64,000 bases of DNA, taken from contig NC_064830.1 in NCBI RefSeq assembly GCF_024166365.1, positions 92,062,968 through 92,126,967 on the forward strand, in the 5' to 3' direction. Positions 41,291-52,734 of this stretch are shown one piece after another (the first letter of the stretch is position 1; each line of letters opens with the position of its first letter). Made by a program: the position numbers and the translations under genes. This stretch comes from Elephas maximus indicus (Eukaryota; Chordata; Mammalia; Proboscidea; Elephantidae). The notes beneath the pieces are model-generated. The model was not told the origin of the DNA. It saw only the letters and a program-made list of their open reading frames with translations, and made no database searches.

Positions 41291-43275
41291 GTTGTTGTAA
41301 ATATATGTCACACAACTTTTACCAATTCGACTATTTCCAGGTGTACAACTTATTGACAGCACTTACAATACCCCTAATCAATGCAATTTTTCCATCACCA
41401 TAAACTGAAACTCAGTACTCCACAAGCAATAGCCCCCCTTTTCCTCTCCCTCTACCCCTGGTAATCACTAATAAACTTGGGTCTCTATACAGTTGCCTGT
41501 TCTTATCCTTTTATATAAGTGGGGCCATACAATATTTGTCCTTTTGTGACTGACTTATTTCACTCAGCCTAATGTCTTCAAGCTCCATCCGTATTGTAGC
41601 ATGTATCAAGACTGCATTTCTCCTACTGGCTGAGTAGTATTCCACTGTAGGTATTAACATATTTTGTTTATCGGTTCACCTGTTGATGGGCATTTAGGTT
41701 GTTTCCACCTTTTGGCTATTGTGAATAGTGCTGCAATAAACATTGGTGTACAACTATCTCTTTGAGTCTCTGCTTTCAAGTCTTTCAGGTATATACCTAG
41801 GAGTGGAATTCCTGGGCTATATGCTAGTTCTATTTTTAGTTTTTTGTGGAACTGCCACACTTTTCCACAGAGGCTGTACCAGTTTGGATTCCTGCCAGCA
41901 ATGGATAAGGGTTCCAATTTCCCCACATCCTGGCCAACATCTTTTATTTATTTATTTAATCTTAAGAGGTCCTAGTAGAAATGAAGTGATAATCTCATTG
42001 TGGTTTTGATTTGCATCTCTCTGATGGCTAACGACATTGAGCATCTTTTCATGTGTTTGGTGATCATTTGAACGTCCTCTTTGATGAAATGTCTATTCAA
42101 GTCCCTTCCCCATTTTATGATTGGGTTGTCTTTTTGTTGCTAAGTTGTTGAAGTTTTGTATATATTTGAGATACTAGCTTCTAGATCAGATATAAAGTTT
42201 CCGTAGATATTCTCCCAGTCGGTAGCTTGTCTCTTCATATTTTTGGTAAAGCCTTTTGATGAACAAAAGTTTTTCATTTGTATGAGATTCCATTTATTTA
42301 TTTTGTCTTTTGCTGTTTGTGCTTTTGCTATTAGATAGTCCGTTGTTAAAAGCTAGGCCCAACAGCATCACCCCTACATTTTCTTCTGAGAATTTTATGG
42401 TTTTAGTTTGTACATTTAGTTTATTCCATTTTGAATTTCTTTTTGCATATGGTGTGAAACATATCCTGTTTCATTTTTCTGCGTGTGGAAATCCAATTTT
42501 CCCAGTGCCATTTATTAAAGAGACTCTTCTTTCTCCCATTGAATGGACTTAGCACCCTCGTTAAAAATCAGTTGACCATAAATGTGTGAGTTTATTTCTA
42601 GACTCTCAATTCTATTCCATTTGTCTACGTGCCTATCATTATACCAGTACCAGACTTTTTTGATTACTGTAGCTGTATAGAAAAGTTTTAAAATCAGGAA
42701 GTGTGAGTCCTCATACTTTGTTCATCTCTTGCAACATTGCTTTCACTATTTGGGGCCTCTTGCTATTCCACATAAAGTTCAGGGTTGGTTTTCCATTTCT
42801 GTAAAGAAGGCTGTTGGAATTTTGATCGGGATTATGTTGAACGCATAGATCACTTTGGGTAGTATTGACATCTGAAAATATTAAGTCTTGCAATCCGTGA
42901 ACATGGAACATCTTTCCATTTATTTAAGTCTTCTTTAACCTCTTTCAGCAGTGTTTTATACTTCTCTTTGTATAAATCATTCACATCCCTGATTAAATTT
43001 ATTTCTAGTTATTCTCTTAAATGTTATTGTAAATGGAATTGTTTCCCTAATTTACCTTTCAGATTTCTCATTGCTGGTGGATGGAAACCCCACTGATTTA
43101 TGTTTGTTGACCTTGTACCGTGCAATTCTGCTAAATTCCTCTGTTAGCTCTAGAAGTTTTCTTGCGGACTCATAGGGATTTTCTATATATAGGATCATAT
43201 CATTTGCAAACAGAGATAATTTTACTTCTTCTTTTCCAATCTGGATACCTTTTATTTGTTTTTCTTGTCTTACTG
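41291..43275 (-). mobile_element. LINE-1 3' portion (copy A)
   Basis: Reverse L1 3' UTR and ORF2 tail: 'gtagtattccactgtaggta', 'gctgcaataaacattggtgt', 'atgggcatttaggttgtttc', then ORF2 to about 43,275. Decayed, with no long reading frame. Confidence 0.85.
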
Positions 43276-43276
43276 C

Positions 43277-43546
43277 TTTGGCTAGGAGGCCAGAGACTTC
43301 TTAAGGCTTACATCCCAAGAACCGGAGGTCAGGCAATGAGAAGAGTGCAGGATTGAGAGACAGACAGTTTTACCAGAAGTCCATTTATATAGTGGAGGCA
43401 GGCCACACCCCCAGGTAAACTCCCCTTTCAACTGATCGGCTGCTCACATCAGATCACAGAGTGGAAAGTGATTACAGTACACAGTATCTGCCAAACCACT
43501 GAAAATAATAGCCTAGCCAAGTTGGCACATAAGAGTAACCATCACA
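43277..43546 (-). mobile_element. Partial MaLR-like LTR
   Basis: Fossil LTR whose complement begins TGTGATGGTTACTCTTATG and shares the 'caacttggctaggc' block with the other LTRs in this window. It carries a TATA-like ctatataaatgg. It sits inside L1 DNA. Confidence 0.55.
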
Positions 43547-45181
43547 GGTAGTATTGACATCTTAATAATATTAAGTCTTCCAATCCATGAACATGGAACA
43601 ACTTCCCGTTTGTTTAAATCTTCTTTAACCTCTTTCAGCAGTGTTTTATAATTTTCATTGTATAAGTCTTTCACATCTCTGGTGGATTGTTTGTTTTCTT
43701 ACTCTTGGGTTTAGAAAGTTCTTTATATATTCTGGGTACAAGTCCTTTGTCAGATACGTGATTTGTGAGTGTTTTCTTCTAGTCTGTGGTTTGTCTCTTC
43801 ATCCTGTTAATGTGGTCTTTCACAGAGCATATGATTTAGTTTTGATAAAGTACAACTTACCAACTTTTTGCTTCTATGAAAAAGAAAAAAAAAAAAACTT
43901 TTGGTATCATGTCTAAGAACTCTTAGCCTGAGCCTAGGTCATGAAGATTTTTTTCCCCTATGCTTTTTCCTGCAAATTTTATACTTTTAAGTTTTATATT
44001 TAGATATACTACCACTTTTTTGTTAATTTTTGTATAGGGTCGAGGTTCAGTTCTTTGCTATAGATGTCCAGTTGCTTCAGCCCCATTTGTTGAAAAGACT
44101 ATCCTTCCTCCATTGAGTTGCTTTTGCACCATTGTCAACAATCAGATGGCTGTACTTGTATAAGTCTGTTTCTGGGTTCTCTATTTGGTTCCACGGATGT
44201 TTCTTTCTATCCCACTACTCTGTCTTGATTATTGTGTTTATATAGTAAGTCTTAAAATCAAGTAGTGTGAGTACAACAACTTTGTTTTTCAAAATTGTTT
44301 TAGCTATTTTACTTCCTTGCCTTTCCATGTAAAATTTTAAATAAGCTTGTCTATACCTACAAAAACTCTTGCAGGAATTTTTATAGGAATTGCATTAAAT
44401 CTACAGATCAGCTTGGAAGAATCAGTGTCTTTACTATGTTGTGTCTTCCAATACATAGATATGACATACCTCTTCCTTTAATTAGATCTTTTTTCTTTCA
44501 TCAGTGTCTTGTAGTTTTCAGCATACAGATGTTGTACATGTTTTGTTAGTCTTATACCTAAGTATTTCTCCTCCTCTTCCTCCTTCTTCTTTTGGAGTGA
44601 TTGTAAATTGTATTGTTTTATTTCAGTTTCCAATTGTTCATTGCTGATGTATACAAATTCAATTGATTTTGTAGTTGATCTTGGATCCTGTGAACTTGCT
44701 ATAATCATTTACCAGTTCTAGGAGTTTTTCTTTTGGTGGATTCCTTAGAATTTTTTAATGTATACAATCATGTCATAAGCAAATAGATTCAGTTTCATTT
44801 CTTTCTTTCCAATCTGTATCCTTTTCTTGCCTTATTGCACTGCTAGGACTTCCAACACTATGTTGGTTAAGAGTAGTAAGAGAAAACATCCTTGCCTTGT
44901 TTCTGATTTTAAGAGAAAAGCTTTCAGTCTTTCATTATTAGCATGATGTTAACTTTGTCAATGCTCTTTACCAGGCTGGCGAAATTCCTTTTGTTGCTTG
45001 TTTGCTGAGAGTTTTTACCACGAACGGGTGCTGAGTTTTGTTAAATGGTTTTTCTGTAACAACTGATATAATCATGTGGTTTTTCTTCCTTAGCCTGTTA
45101 ACATGGTGAATTAAATTGATTTAGTTTCTTATATTGAACCAGTCTTGCATTCCTGGAATAAACCCCACTTGGTGGTGTGTA

Positions 45182-45347
45182 TCCAAAAACCAAACCCAGT
45201 ACCGTGGAGTCAATTCTGACTCATAGCGACCCTATAGGACAGAGTAGAACTGGCCCATAGAGCTTCCAAGGAGCACCTGGCAGATTCGAACTGCTGGCCC
45301 TTTGGTTAGTAGCTGTAGCACTTAACCACTATGCCACCAGGGGTTCC
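45182..45347 (-). mobile_element. AfroSINE
   Basis: Reverse copy in L1. Flanks gtggtgtgta and gtggtgcgta differ by one base, a likely target duplication. Confidence 0.92.
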
Positions 45348-45902
45348 AGTGGTGCGTATAGCTCTTTTTATATATTGCTAGATTTGATTTGCTAACATGT
45401 TGTTGAAGATTTTTGTGTCTTTGTTCATGAGAGATATCAGTTTGTAGTTTTCTTTTTTTGTACTCTTTGTCTGGTTTGGCTTCATAAAATGAGTTGGCAA
45501 GTGTTCCCACCTCTTCTATTTTCTGGCAGAGATTGTGCGGAATTTATGTTATTTCTTCTTTTGGTAGAATTCACCAGTGAAACCATCTGTGCCTTGGTAT
45601 TTCTTTTTCTGAGGGTTTTTAACTATGGATTTAATTAATAGTTATAGGACTGTTCAGATTATCTGTTTTATCTTGGATGAGTTTTGGTAGTTTGTGGTTT
45701 TCTAAAAATTGGACCGTTTCATATAAGTTGTTCAATTTGTGTTCGGAGAATTGTTTATATTACACCAACTCCTTAGTATCGACTATGTCATTATCCAACA
45801 CTTTGCTTTTATGATAATAGTAAAAAATCTATCTATTTTGCACATTAAGGATGTACATCTGGCAGTAACGAATGTGAAGTACAAGGCGAGACTAATACTG
45901 CC

Positions 45903-46080
45903 TGTGATGGTCATGAGTCAACTTGGCTGGGCCACGCATGCTTCTCAGTGGTTTGATAATTATGTAATGATGTAACTTAGCAGTTACATAATGATGTAGT
46001 CTGCCTCCATTTTCAAGTAATGCCTATTTTTGCAATAACGACCCGGTCTTTGGAACCCATCCAGGTCAGCAAGTGAGGAG
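45903..46080 (-). mobile_element. Short MaLR-like LTR fragment
   Basis: Contains 'gtcaacttggctgggccac', like the starts of the LTRs elsewhere in the window. Too short to classify firmly or orient with certainty. Confidence 0.35.
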
Positions 46081-46092
46081 TGGGTGTATTCC

Positions 46093-46255
46093 CTTAACCC
46101 ATTGCTGTGGAGTCAATTTCAACTTCTAGCAACCCTGTCAGACAGAGCAGAGCTGCCCCATTGGGTTTCCAAGGCCACGGGGCAGCTGGTGAGTTCCAAC
46201 CACTGACCTTTTGATTAGCAACTGAGTGCTTTAACCACTGTGCTGCCAGAGCTCC
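46093..46255 (-). mobile_element. AfroSINE (older of a tandem pair)
   Basis: Reverse copy, more diverged than its neighbour. Another AfroSINE has inserted at its right end. Confidence 0.85.
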
Positions 46256-46266
46256 TTATTTCCTTA

Positions 46267-46418
46267 CCCAGTGCCATTGAGTCGATTCCGACTCATAGCA
46301 ACCGTATAGGACAGAGTAGAACTGCCCCGTAGAGTTTCCAAGGAGCGCTTGGTGGATTCGAACTGCCGACCCTTTGGTTAGCAGCCGTAGCACTTAACCA
46401 CTATGCCACCAGGGTTTC
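46267..46418 (-). mobile_element. AfroSINE (younger of a tandem pair) with perfect target-site duplication
   Basis: Reverse copy close to the family consensus. A perfect 15-bp direct repeat CTCCTTATTTCCTTA flanks it at 46252-46266 and 46419-46433. Confidence 0.95.
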
Positions 46419-47054
46419 CTCCTTATTTCCTTAGTATCCTTTTAATGGCTAAGAGAACTTTAGTACTATCTTCCTCTTTCAATTCTGATCATAATTTGTG
46501 GCTTCTCTTTTTTTTTTTTTTTTTGATTGGTTTTGCTAGAGGTTTATCAATATTCCTTATCTTTTCAATGGACCAGATTTTGGGTTGATTTTGTCTATTT
46601 TCTGTTTTCTATGTCACTATGCTCTTATCTTTATTATTTCTATCTTCTTGCTTTGACTTTAGTTTTCTAGTTTCTTGACGTGGAACCTTAGATTATGCTT
46701 CCACTGTTCTTAAAATGCTGTTCAGTGTTTCCTGAATGCACTTAAACTCCTTGGTTGCCTGAACTCCTACTTATCCATCAAAACCCTGTTGGGATGTTAC
46801 TTCTGAGGCAGAATAGTGTTGTAGCCAAGAGCATAAGTTCTGGAGCCAACCTTTCCTCCCAGCTCTCCCCACTGCATAAACTCCAAGTTTGTGGTTAGCA
46901 AAAGAATCTGAACCAAAAGGAGAATTACAGAATTGAAAGAGTGCTGGGAACAAAGTTTTCAGGAATTTGACCTCTTTCCAACATCTGGTCAAATGGGGGT
47001 TGACACCATCCTGAGCAAACAGAGAGGGGCTGGGGGTCAAAAATGCTAACTCAC

Positions 47055-47200
47055 ATGTGTATGCTTACAGTTTTCAAAGTTATACTGAGTTTTGGAGCAA
47101 CTCAATGGCAGGACAGGAATTATCACTCCCATTTCGGTGATGGGGAATTCAAGCAGAGCTCCATTCAGGGTGCTCAGTGCAGGTCTAACCCAATATCAGC
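47055..47200 (-). repeat. MIR fragment
   Basis: Reverse MIR core suggested by 'aggaattatcactcccattt' and the order of following words. Old. Confidence 0.45.
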
Positions 47201-47327
47201 GCTCTTTCTGCTGAGAACGCTCCAGAAACTACACTGATCTGGGCAGAGAAACCACCCCCAGGGACAGAAAACCCTTCCCACTGGCCTTGGGGAGCCAAGA
47301 ATCCCCCGCGCTGCTTCCCACCTCCTC

Positions 47328-47341
47328 CGCCAGGGGGCGCA
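47328..47341 (+). promoter_or_regulatory. CTCF-like motif
   Basis: CCGCCAGGGGGCGC, one base from the CTCF core CCASYAGRKGGCRS. It lies about 1.2 kb upstream of the POP7 start codon. Confidence 0.55.
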
Positions 47342-47849
47342 CATCCTTGCTCCCCAGTCGCAGGCAGCAAAGAGCCAGTGGGCGGTGGTTAAGGGATGTG
47401 GGTGGGTCAGCGTGCCCCCGGGGAACCGTCCTGACCCCTCCGAATTCGAAGACCAGATCGGAGTGAAGCCTTGGCTTACGGCTTTCAGCTTGGGGCCCCA
47501 AGGACTGGCCTGGGAGTCAGCCCGACAAAAATAACGAAGAGGAACAGGTACCCATGAATCCTAGGGGTAGTTCCGGGCCGGTGTCCTCCGGCCAGGTAGG
47601 GACCTGGCTTTGACTCTAAATCCCCCCCACCCCCACCGCCCGTCTTTGGGCCATAGCGGACCTTGGATCGGAGGTCAGCTCTGCCAACTCTGCCCACATC
47701 GGACTGCCCCGACTTGCCTTCAGGCGCTTTCACAACCACATTCTCCTGTACTCACCCCCCTCCCTGCGATCTTTGGGAAGAAACCCACCCTCCGCGCTCC
47801 TAAAATCCCCTCGTCTCTCCTCTGCCCCCGGTTGGGACCCCTGCTGAAC

Positions 47850-48544
47850 CGGGAGTGTAGTCTCGCCTGGAGAAGCTGGCCCTCCCCCTTCTAGTCCCGC
47901 CCCCGCTTAGTCTTGGGACACTCCCCTTCCCTCCCCGCCCCGCCTTCGAAGTGTACACGTGGTAGATCCCATCTCCCCCCCGGAAGCCTCGCGTTACTCA
48001 AACACATCCCGCGATAGCCAGAAAAGGGGCGGGGAGACGGGAGAGAGAGAGAAGAGGATTCGTGGATTCGCTGGCCTGCCGCGCGCGGGGGCCGGGGGCA
48101 CATGCGCACTGCGCAGCCCTTTGCCGACGGGGCGCCTGCCACCTGGCGTGCGTGTTGCGCGCCTCTTCCCTTCTCTTCGTTTCTTTGCGGCTTGCGTGTT
48201 GCGGGCAGCGCCCTCTACTTGGGCGGGTCGGCGTAACCTTTGAGTGGCCCGGCTGAGAGCGGGCAGCGTATGCTTGGAGGGTACTGTGGAACGAAGAGAG
48301 TAGGCGCGGAAGAGCCGGGGAAGGGGAACGTTGGAGGGGCGTGAGGTTGGGGCGATGTAATGAATGAATAAGAACTGGGGGTGGGGGGGTTACAGGAGCT
48401 TGTGGTAAGTGGGAGGGGACTGAGGCTGGAGGGAAAGGGACGTCATGTGCGCCTCTCCCGGGTGCATCCTCGGGGTAGGAACGGCTTCGTAGCTGCTGGT
48501 GACCCATCTCTGATCCCGCCCCTTTCCCGTGCCAGGGCACACAG
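47850..48544 (+). promoter_or_regulatory. POP7: POP7 CpG-island promoter and 5' UTR with a short intron
   Basis: CpG-rich stretch with an ETS-like CCGGAAGC near 47,980, a GCGCACTGCGCA near 48,104 and a reverse CTCF-like motif at about 48,206-48,222. A strong donor GTAAGT at 48405 and an acceptor AG at 48534-48535 suggest a 131-base 5' UTR intron immediately before the coding exon, as in the human gene. Confidence 0.6.
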
Positions 48545-48958
48545 ATGGCAGAAAACCGAGGAGCCGTCGAGGTGGAGCTGGACCCAGTGGAGTACACCCT
48601 TCGGAAGCGGCTTCCCCACCGCCTGCCCCGGAGGCCCAATGACATCTACGTCAACATGAAGACTGATTTCAAGGCCCAATTGGCCCGCTGCCAGAAGCTG
48701 CTGAACGGAGGGACACGGGGTCAGAACGCTTGCAATGAGCTGTATATCCACGGCTTAGGCCTAGCCATCAATCGCGCCATCAACATTGCGCTGCAGCTGC
48801 AGGCAGGCAGCTTCGGGTCCTTGGAGGTGGCCGCCAATACCTCCACCGTGGAGCTTGTGGATGAGCTGGAACCAGAAACTGATACACGCGAACCGCTAGT
48901 CCGCATCCGCAACAACTCAGCCATCCATATCCGTGTCTTCAGGGTCACACCCAAGTAA
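48545..48958 (+). CDS. POP7: POP7 (RPP20), RNase P/MRP protein subunit, complete (137 aa)
   Basis: Alba-fold protein that pairs with RPP25 and binds the P3 domain of RNase P and RNase MRP RNAs in tRNA and rRNA processing (known). The whole protein is in one exon, as in other mammals. It begins MAENRGAVEVELDPVEYTLR, continues with RLPRRPNDIYVNMKTDFKAQ, the conserved Alba core IHGLGLAINRAINIALQLQ and GSFGSLEVAANTSTVELVDE, and ends IRVFRVTPK. It is three residues shorter than the human protein as I recall it (no Glu-Pro-Arg near residue 6). The ATG sits just after the inferred 5' UTR splice acceptor and there is no in-frame upstream alternative with family similarity. Confidence 0.97.
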   Translation: MAENRGAVEVELDPVEYTLRKRLPHRLPRRPNDIYVNMKTDFKAQLARCQKLLNGGTRGQNACNELYIHGLGLAINRAINIALQLQAGSFGSLEVAANTSTVELVDELEPETDTREPLVRIRNNSAIHIRVFRVTPK

Positions 48959-49171
48959 CAGAAGGGAAGGTGGACCTCGTATCCACCCACCACCTCTACA
49001 GCCAGGCTCAGATGTGACCCTCCTTGTACCGAGTACTGTCATGGACCTCCAGAAAAGGCCTAGTCCCTCACAGCCCAAAGGACTGAATTGAGAGGGAGGG
49101 CGTGGTCTCTTGTTGGGCTCCTGCAGGGTGTTATCTTGAGTCTCTGTGGTCTGTAAACCATTATCTGACAC

Positions 49172-49177
49172 AATAAA
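49172..49177 (+). terminator. POP7: POP7 poly(A) signal AATAAA
   Basis: Canonical AATAAA about 210 bases after the stop, followed by a GT-rich stretch (ttgtgttagtgtc) at 49189-49201. Confidence 0.85.
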
Positions 49178-49199
49178 ATGTACCAAGTTGTGTTAGTGT

Positions 49200-51390
49200 C
49201 CTGCCACCCCACTGCTACTGCCTCTTCCCTGTGAGTACCTGGAAGGGAAGAGCAGGAAACTTTACGAGGGTTTAGCCACAGAAGGCAAACCCAGATGGTC
49301 CCTGCCTTCACAGAAAGCATAAATTGTATTAGCGACCGTGTAACATAAAACAGACTAGTACAAGATGCAGCAGCCTGGCAATCCCAATGTTTGCTTTAAG
49401 ATTTTTCCTCCTTCCAGGAAGGCCAGGAGGAAGCATATGCTCACCCACTGAAATGCAGCTGGGATGGTTGTATGCTTGGGAAGCATTTGGCCACTCCTCT
49501 CTGGTGATATGATCATGGTTCCCAAGCACAGAAAAGGGTTTAAGGATGAAGGAGGCAATGTTAAGACTGTTGGGGCCTTCTTTGTGCCAGGCTCTGGTGG
49601 GGAAGGACCAACTGCTTCATTTAGTTCCTGGAGCTGTAGGGCCCATATTCTGAGCAGCTGTGGTCTAGAGCCTGTCAGGCCCTTCTGGGCTACGGTAGAA
49701 GAAAGGGAACCTCCCCCACCCTTCCCCCCCAAAATAATTACTGGGCACACAGGTAGTAAATACTTTTTTGTTTGGCTATTTCTGGAGTCCTCTGATTTTT
49801 CACATTTATCAAACAAGAGTCATCTAAAGCAATGTTTATTAAACTGAGCAGTGACCCATTTGTGGGTCTTGAAATAGATTTACTGGATCACAGCCTATTT
49901 AAAGAAATGAAAAGGGCAAGTGGTGTTTTGATGCAGCTTTTTCAGTTGCATCTGCGTATGTTTATAAGTACATATGTGTACTAGTCATGATGTAAATTGT
50001 TTTTACTGTTGATTAAGGTCATAAGAGCTTGACAACTCTGATCTAAAGGTTAGTAATGGTGTATTAACTCTAGTGTTCTTGGAGGTAGTTTGGTTCTGAA
50101 GTCTGAAGATCAGGCTCCTAATTTTTCACCTTTACTCCTCTGCCTTGTGTATTACTGTTGATGAGGGACTTTCATGTGGGGTCTGTGACTGCCAGCAACT
50201 TGGGAAAGCAGACTCTGCAGAAGGACCAGTGCTTCATTCATACAGCTGAACCCATGGTGAGTGCCAGCTGTGAACAAGGCGTGAGCTGGGGTCTGGGATA
50301 CAAAGATGAGTATAAGATGGCATGATCCCTGCCTTCAAGGAGCTCACCATCTAATAGGGAAGATGGACACACAATTTTTGTGAATGAGTGAAGTGTGTAA
50401 TATAAAAAGTACAGGTAGCCATGATGTAGAAATACCGAGAAGGAAACAGCCACCTGCCTAGTGGGGTCCACATTTCACCTTTGACCTGAGTATTGAAGGA
50501 TGAATAGGAGTTCGCCAGGCAGAGAAGGGAGAGGGCATATCTGGCAGAGGAATCAGCATGCACAAACGTGAGGGTTCAGGATGTTTTCTGGGACTGAAAG
50601 GACACTCAGGGTGGCTAGAAAGCAGGAGGCACTGGGGACGCTTGAGGGAGACAAGGCTGGAGAGATCTCTATGAGGCCACCTCCTCCCCCCGCATCAGCC
50701 TTGACTGCAGGGCTCCCTTGCTTTGGAGCCCCCCAGTAGCAGAGTGGGGATTCAGCAGGGAGCCGGGTGGAACTATGTGTCTCTTTGCACGTATGTGTTC
50801 TTGTCTGTCTGTGCTCCTGGCCTGGGCCCAGCTGAGGTGGTGGCAAGCAGCCCTTTTGCATTTGGTTTGTTTTGGCAGCTCCCTCTCCCAGAGTTTTTGT
50901 TGTTTCTACTCCATGTTCACTCACTGCTTGCCAGTGGGGCTTCCCTCAGTGGCAGGTCTGCAAAAACAGCCACTAGATGTTGCCACTGGAAGAGAGGGTC
51001 TGGGTTTCACCCTATACTATGTGGGGGTGGGTAGGGGGTGTGGGAAGGGTCTCTGATCCCCTGCAGTCCATGTGAGGTGGGAGGGCAGGGAATCCCGCTT
51101 CTCTGTAGGGAGGCCCACTGCAGCCTCTGTTCCTCTCCGGTCTACTGGTTCTCTGAAGTGACTTCCATCAAAGCTTGGGGACACAGAGGAAGGGGATGGA
51201 GGTAAGGGTTGTGTCCAAATGCAGTTCCCCGCCCTTCTTTTTACTCAACAGTTGCAGACCCCACAATGAGTGGGAAATGACCTCCTACTTCAGAAACTGA
51301 TCGCCAGAGGCCAGAACTCAAATCCAAATTCTTAGGTTGGAGGAGAGTATAGACATTTGCTTGCCATCCGTAAGCGTTTATTGAGGACCC
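49200..51390. other. POP7-EPO intergenic, left part
   Basis: No gene. It contains an L2-like stretch in reverse at about 50,240-50,640. 50,690-51,240 looks unique, and the TACGTG element at 50775-50793 lies in it. Confidence 0.5.
50775..50793 (-). promoter_or_regulatory. EPO: Candidate distal hypoxia-response element for EPO
   Basis: On the minus strand TACGTG (50793-50788), eight bases, then CACAT (50779-50775). This is the same spacing as TACGTG-N8-CACAG in the known EPO 3' enhancer. It is about 9.2 kb upstream of the inferred EPO start site, where a distal HRE has been described in human. The link to EPO is inference. Confidence 0.45.
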
Positions 51391-51393
51391 AAT

Positions 51394-51560
51394 GGAAACC
51401 CTGGTGGCATAGTGGTTAAGTGCTAAGGCAGCTAACCAAAAGGTCGGCAGTTCAAATTCACCAGGCACTCCTTGGAAACTCTGTGGGGCAGTTCTACTCT
51501 GCCCTATAGGGTTGCTATGAGTTAGAATCGACTTGATGGCAATGGGTTTGGTTTTTTTAG
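51394..51560 (+). mobile_element. AfroSINE
   Basis: Forward copy: 'ggaaaccctggtggcatagt', 'aaggtcggcagttcaaattc' and a T-rich tail. Confidence 0.93.
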
Positions 51561-51992
51561 TTTGGATGTCCAGGTCTATATTAGGTGCCAGACCTGCCAG
51601 GAGAGGTATAAACCGTTGGTCCTGCCCTAAAGAGATTAAGAGTGTAATAAGAAGCAGGACAGATAGATTTATAAACACACTTTGTGTAGTGCTTGGAACT
51701 GTTCTGGCAATAGTAAGGACTCAATAAATGTTGGCAACTGTTGTTAGTATGAGCCATTTTGTTAAAAAATTATTTTAGACCTCTTAATGGGATGGGGAAA
51801 AAGGAAGAATGTGATTTTGTGTTCCTAGTTCCAGGTTATTAGTTCTGCCAGACTTTTAATTGTCACTTGCCTACCCAGGAAGAGGACAGGCCCCAGTTTA
51901 GATGGGGTAATGATTCTCCTAGGACCATCTCGGCACTTTGTCCTAGGTGAGTTCTGGTACTTGGTCAAGAGTTGGGGAAGAATGATTAGTTG

Positions 51993-52734
51993 TGTTATGG
52001 ATTGAATTGTGTCCCCCAAAAATGTGTGTCAACTTGGCTAGGCCATGATTTCTACTGTTGTGTGGCTGTCCACCATTTTGTGATCTGAAGTAATTTTCTT
52101 ATGCATTGTAAATCCTAATCTCTGCCTATGGTTAATGAGGCAAGATTAAAAAATACAAAAAACCCATTGCTGTTGAGTTGATACTGACTCTATAGTGACC
52201 CTATAGGACAGAGTAGAACTGCCCCATAAGGTTTCCAAGGAGTGCCTGGTGGGTTCGAACTGCCTGCCTTTTGGCTAGCAGACGTAGCTCTTAACAACTA
52301 TGCCACCAGGGTTTCCGAGGCAAGATTAGGTTACGTTAAAGAGGATTAGGGTGGGATGCAACACCCTTACTCAGGTCACAGCCCCAATCTGATGTAAGAG
52401 GAATTTCCCTGGGGTATGGCCTGCGTCACCTTTTATCTTACAAGTGATAAAAGGAAATAGAAGCAAGCAGAGAGATGGGACCTCATGCCACCAAGAAAGA
52501 AGGGCTGGGAGCTGGGAGCGTCCTTTGGGCCTGGGGTCCCTGTCCTGAGAAGCTCCTAGACCAGGGGAAGATTGATGACAAGGACCTTCTCCCAGAGCCA
52601 ACACAGAGAGGAAGCCTTCCCCAGGAGCTGAATTTGGACTTTTAGCCTCCTAAACTGTGAGAGAATAAATTTCTGTTTGTTAAAGTCACCCAGTTGGGAT
52701 TTTTCTGTTACAGCAGCACTGGATGACTAAGACA
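51993..52734 (+). mobile_element. Solo LTR, MaLR-like, with a nested AfroSINE
   Basis: Fossil LTR starting TGTTATGGATTGAATTGTGT and ending GGATGACTAAGACA. It contains a poly(A)-signal region (gagaataaatttctgtttg) like MLT/MaLR LTRs. About 570 bases without the AfroSINE inserted at 52149-52316. No clear target duplication, no internal region. Confidence 0.75.
52149..52316 (-). mobile_element. AfroSINE inside the LTR, perfect 12-bp target duplication
   Basis: Reverse copy flanked by GAGGCAAGATTA at 52137-52148 and 52317-52328, both belonging to the LTR. Confidence 0.95.

Larger units (their letters stand above)
43547..46690 (-). mobile_element. LINE-1 3' portion (copy C), interrupted by three AfroSINEs and an LTR piece
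   Basis: Reverse L1. The first 137 bases (43547-43683) repeat the stretch at 42857-42990. From 43684 the sequence starts again from a more 3' L1 position and runs through ORF2-like DNA ('tgaaaagactatccttcctc', 'ccttgccttgtttctgattt') to about 46,690. AfroSINEs at 45182-45347, 46093-46255 and 46267-46418 and an LTR piece at 45903-46080 interrupt it. Confidence 0.8.
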
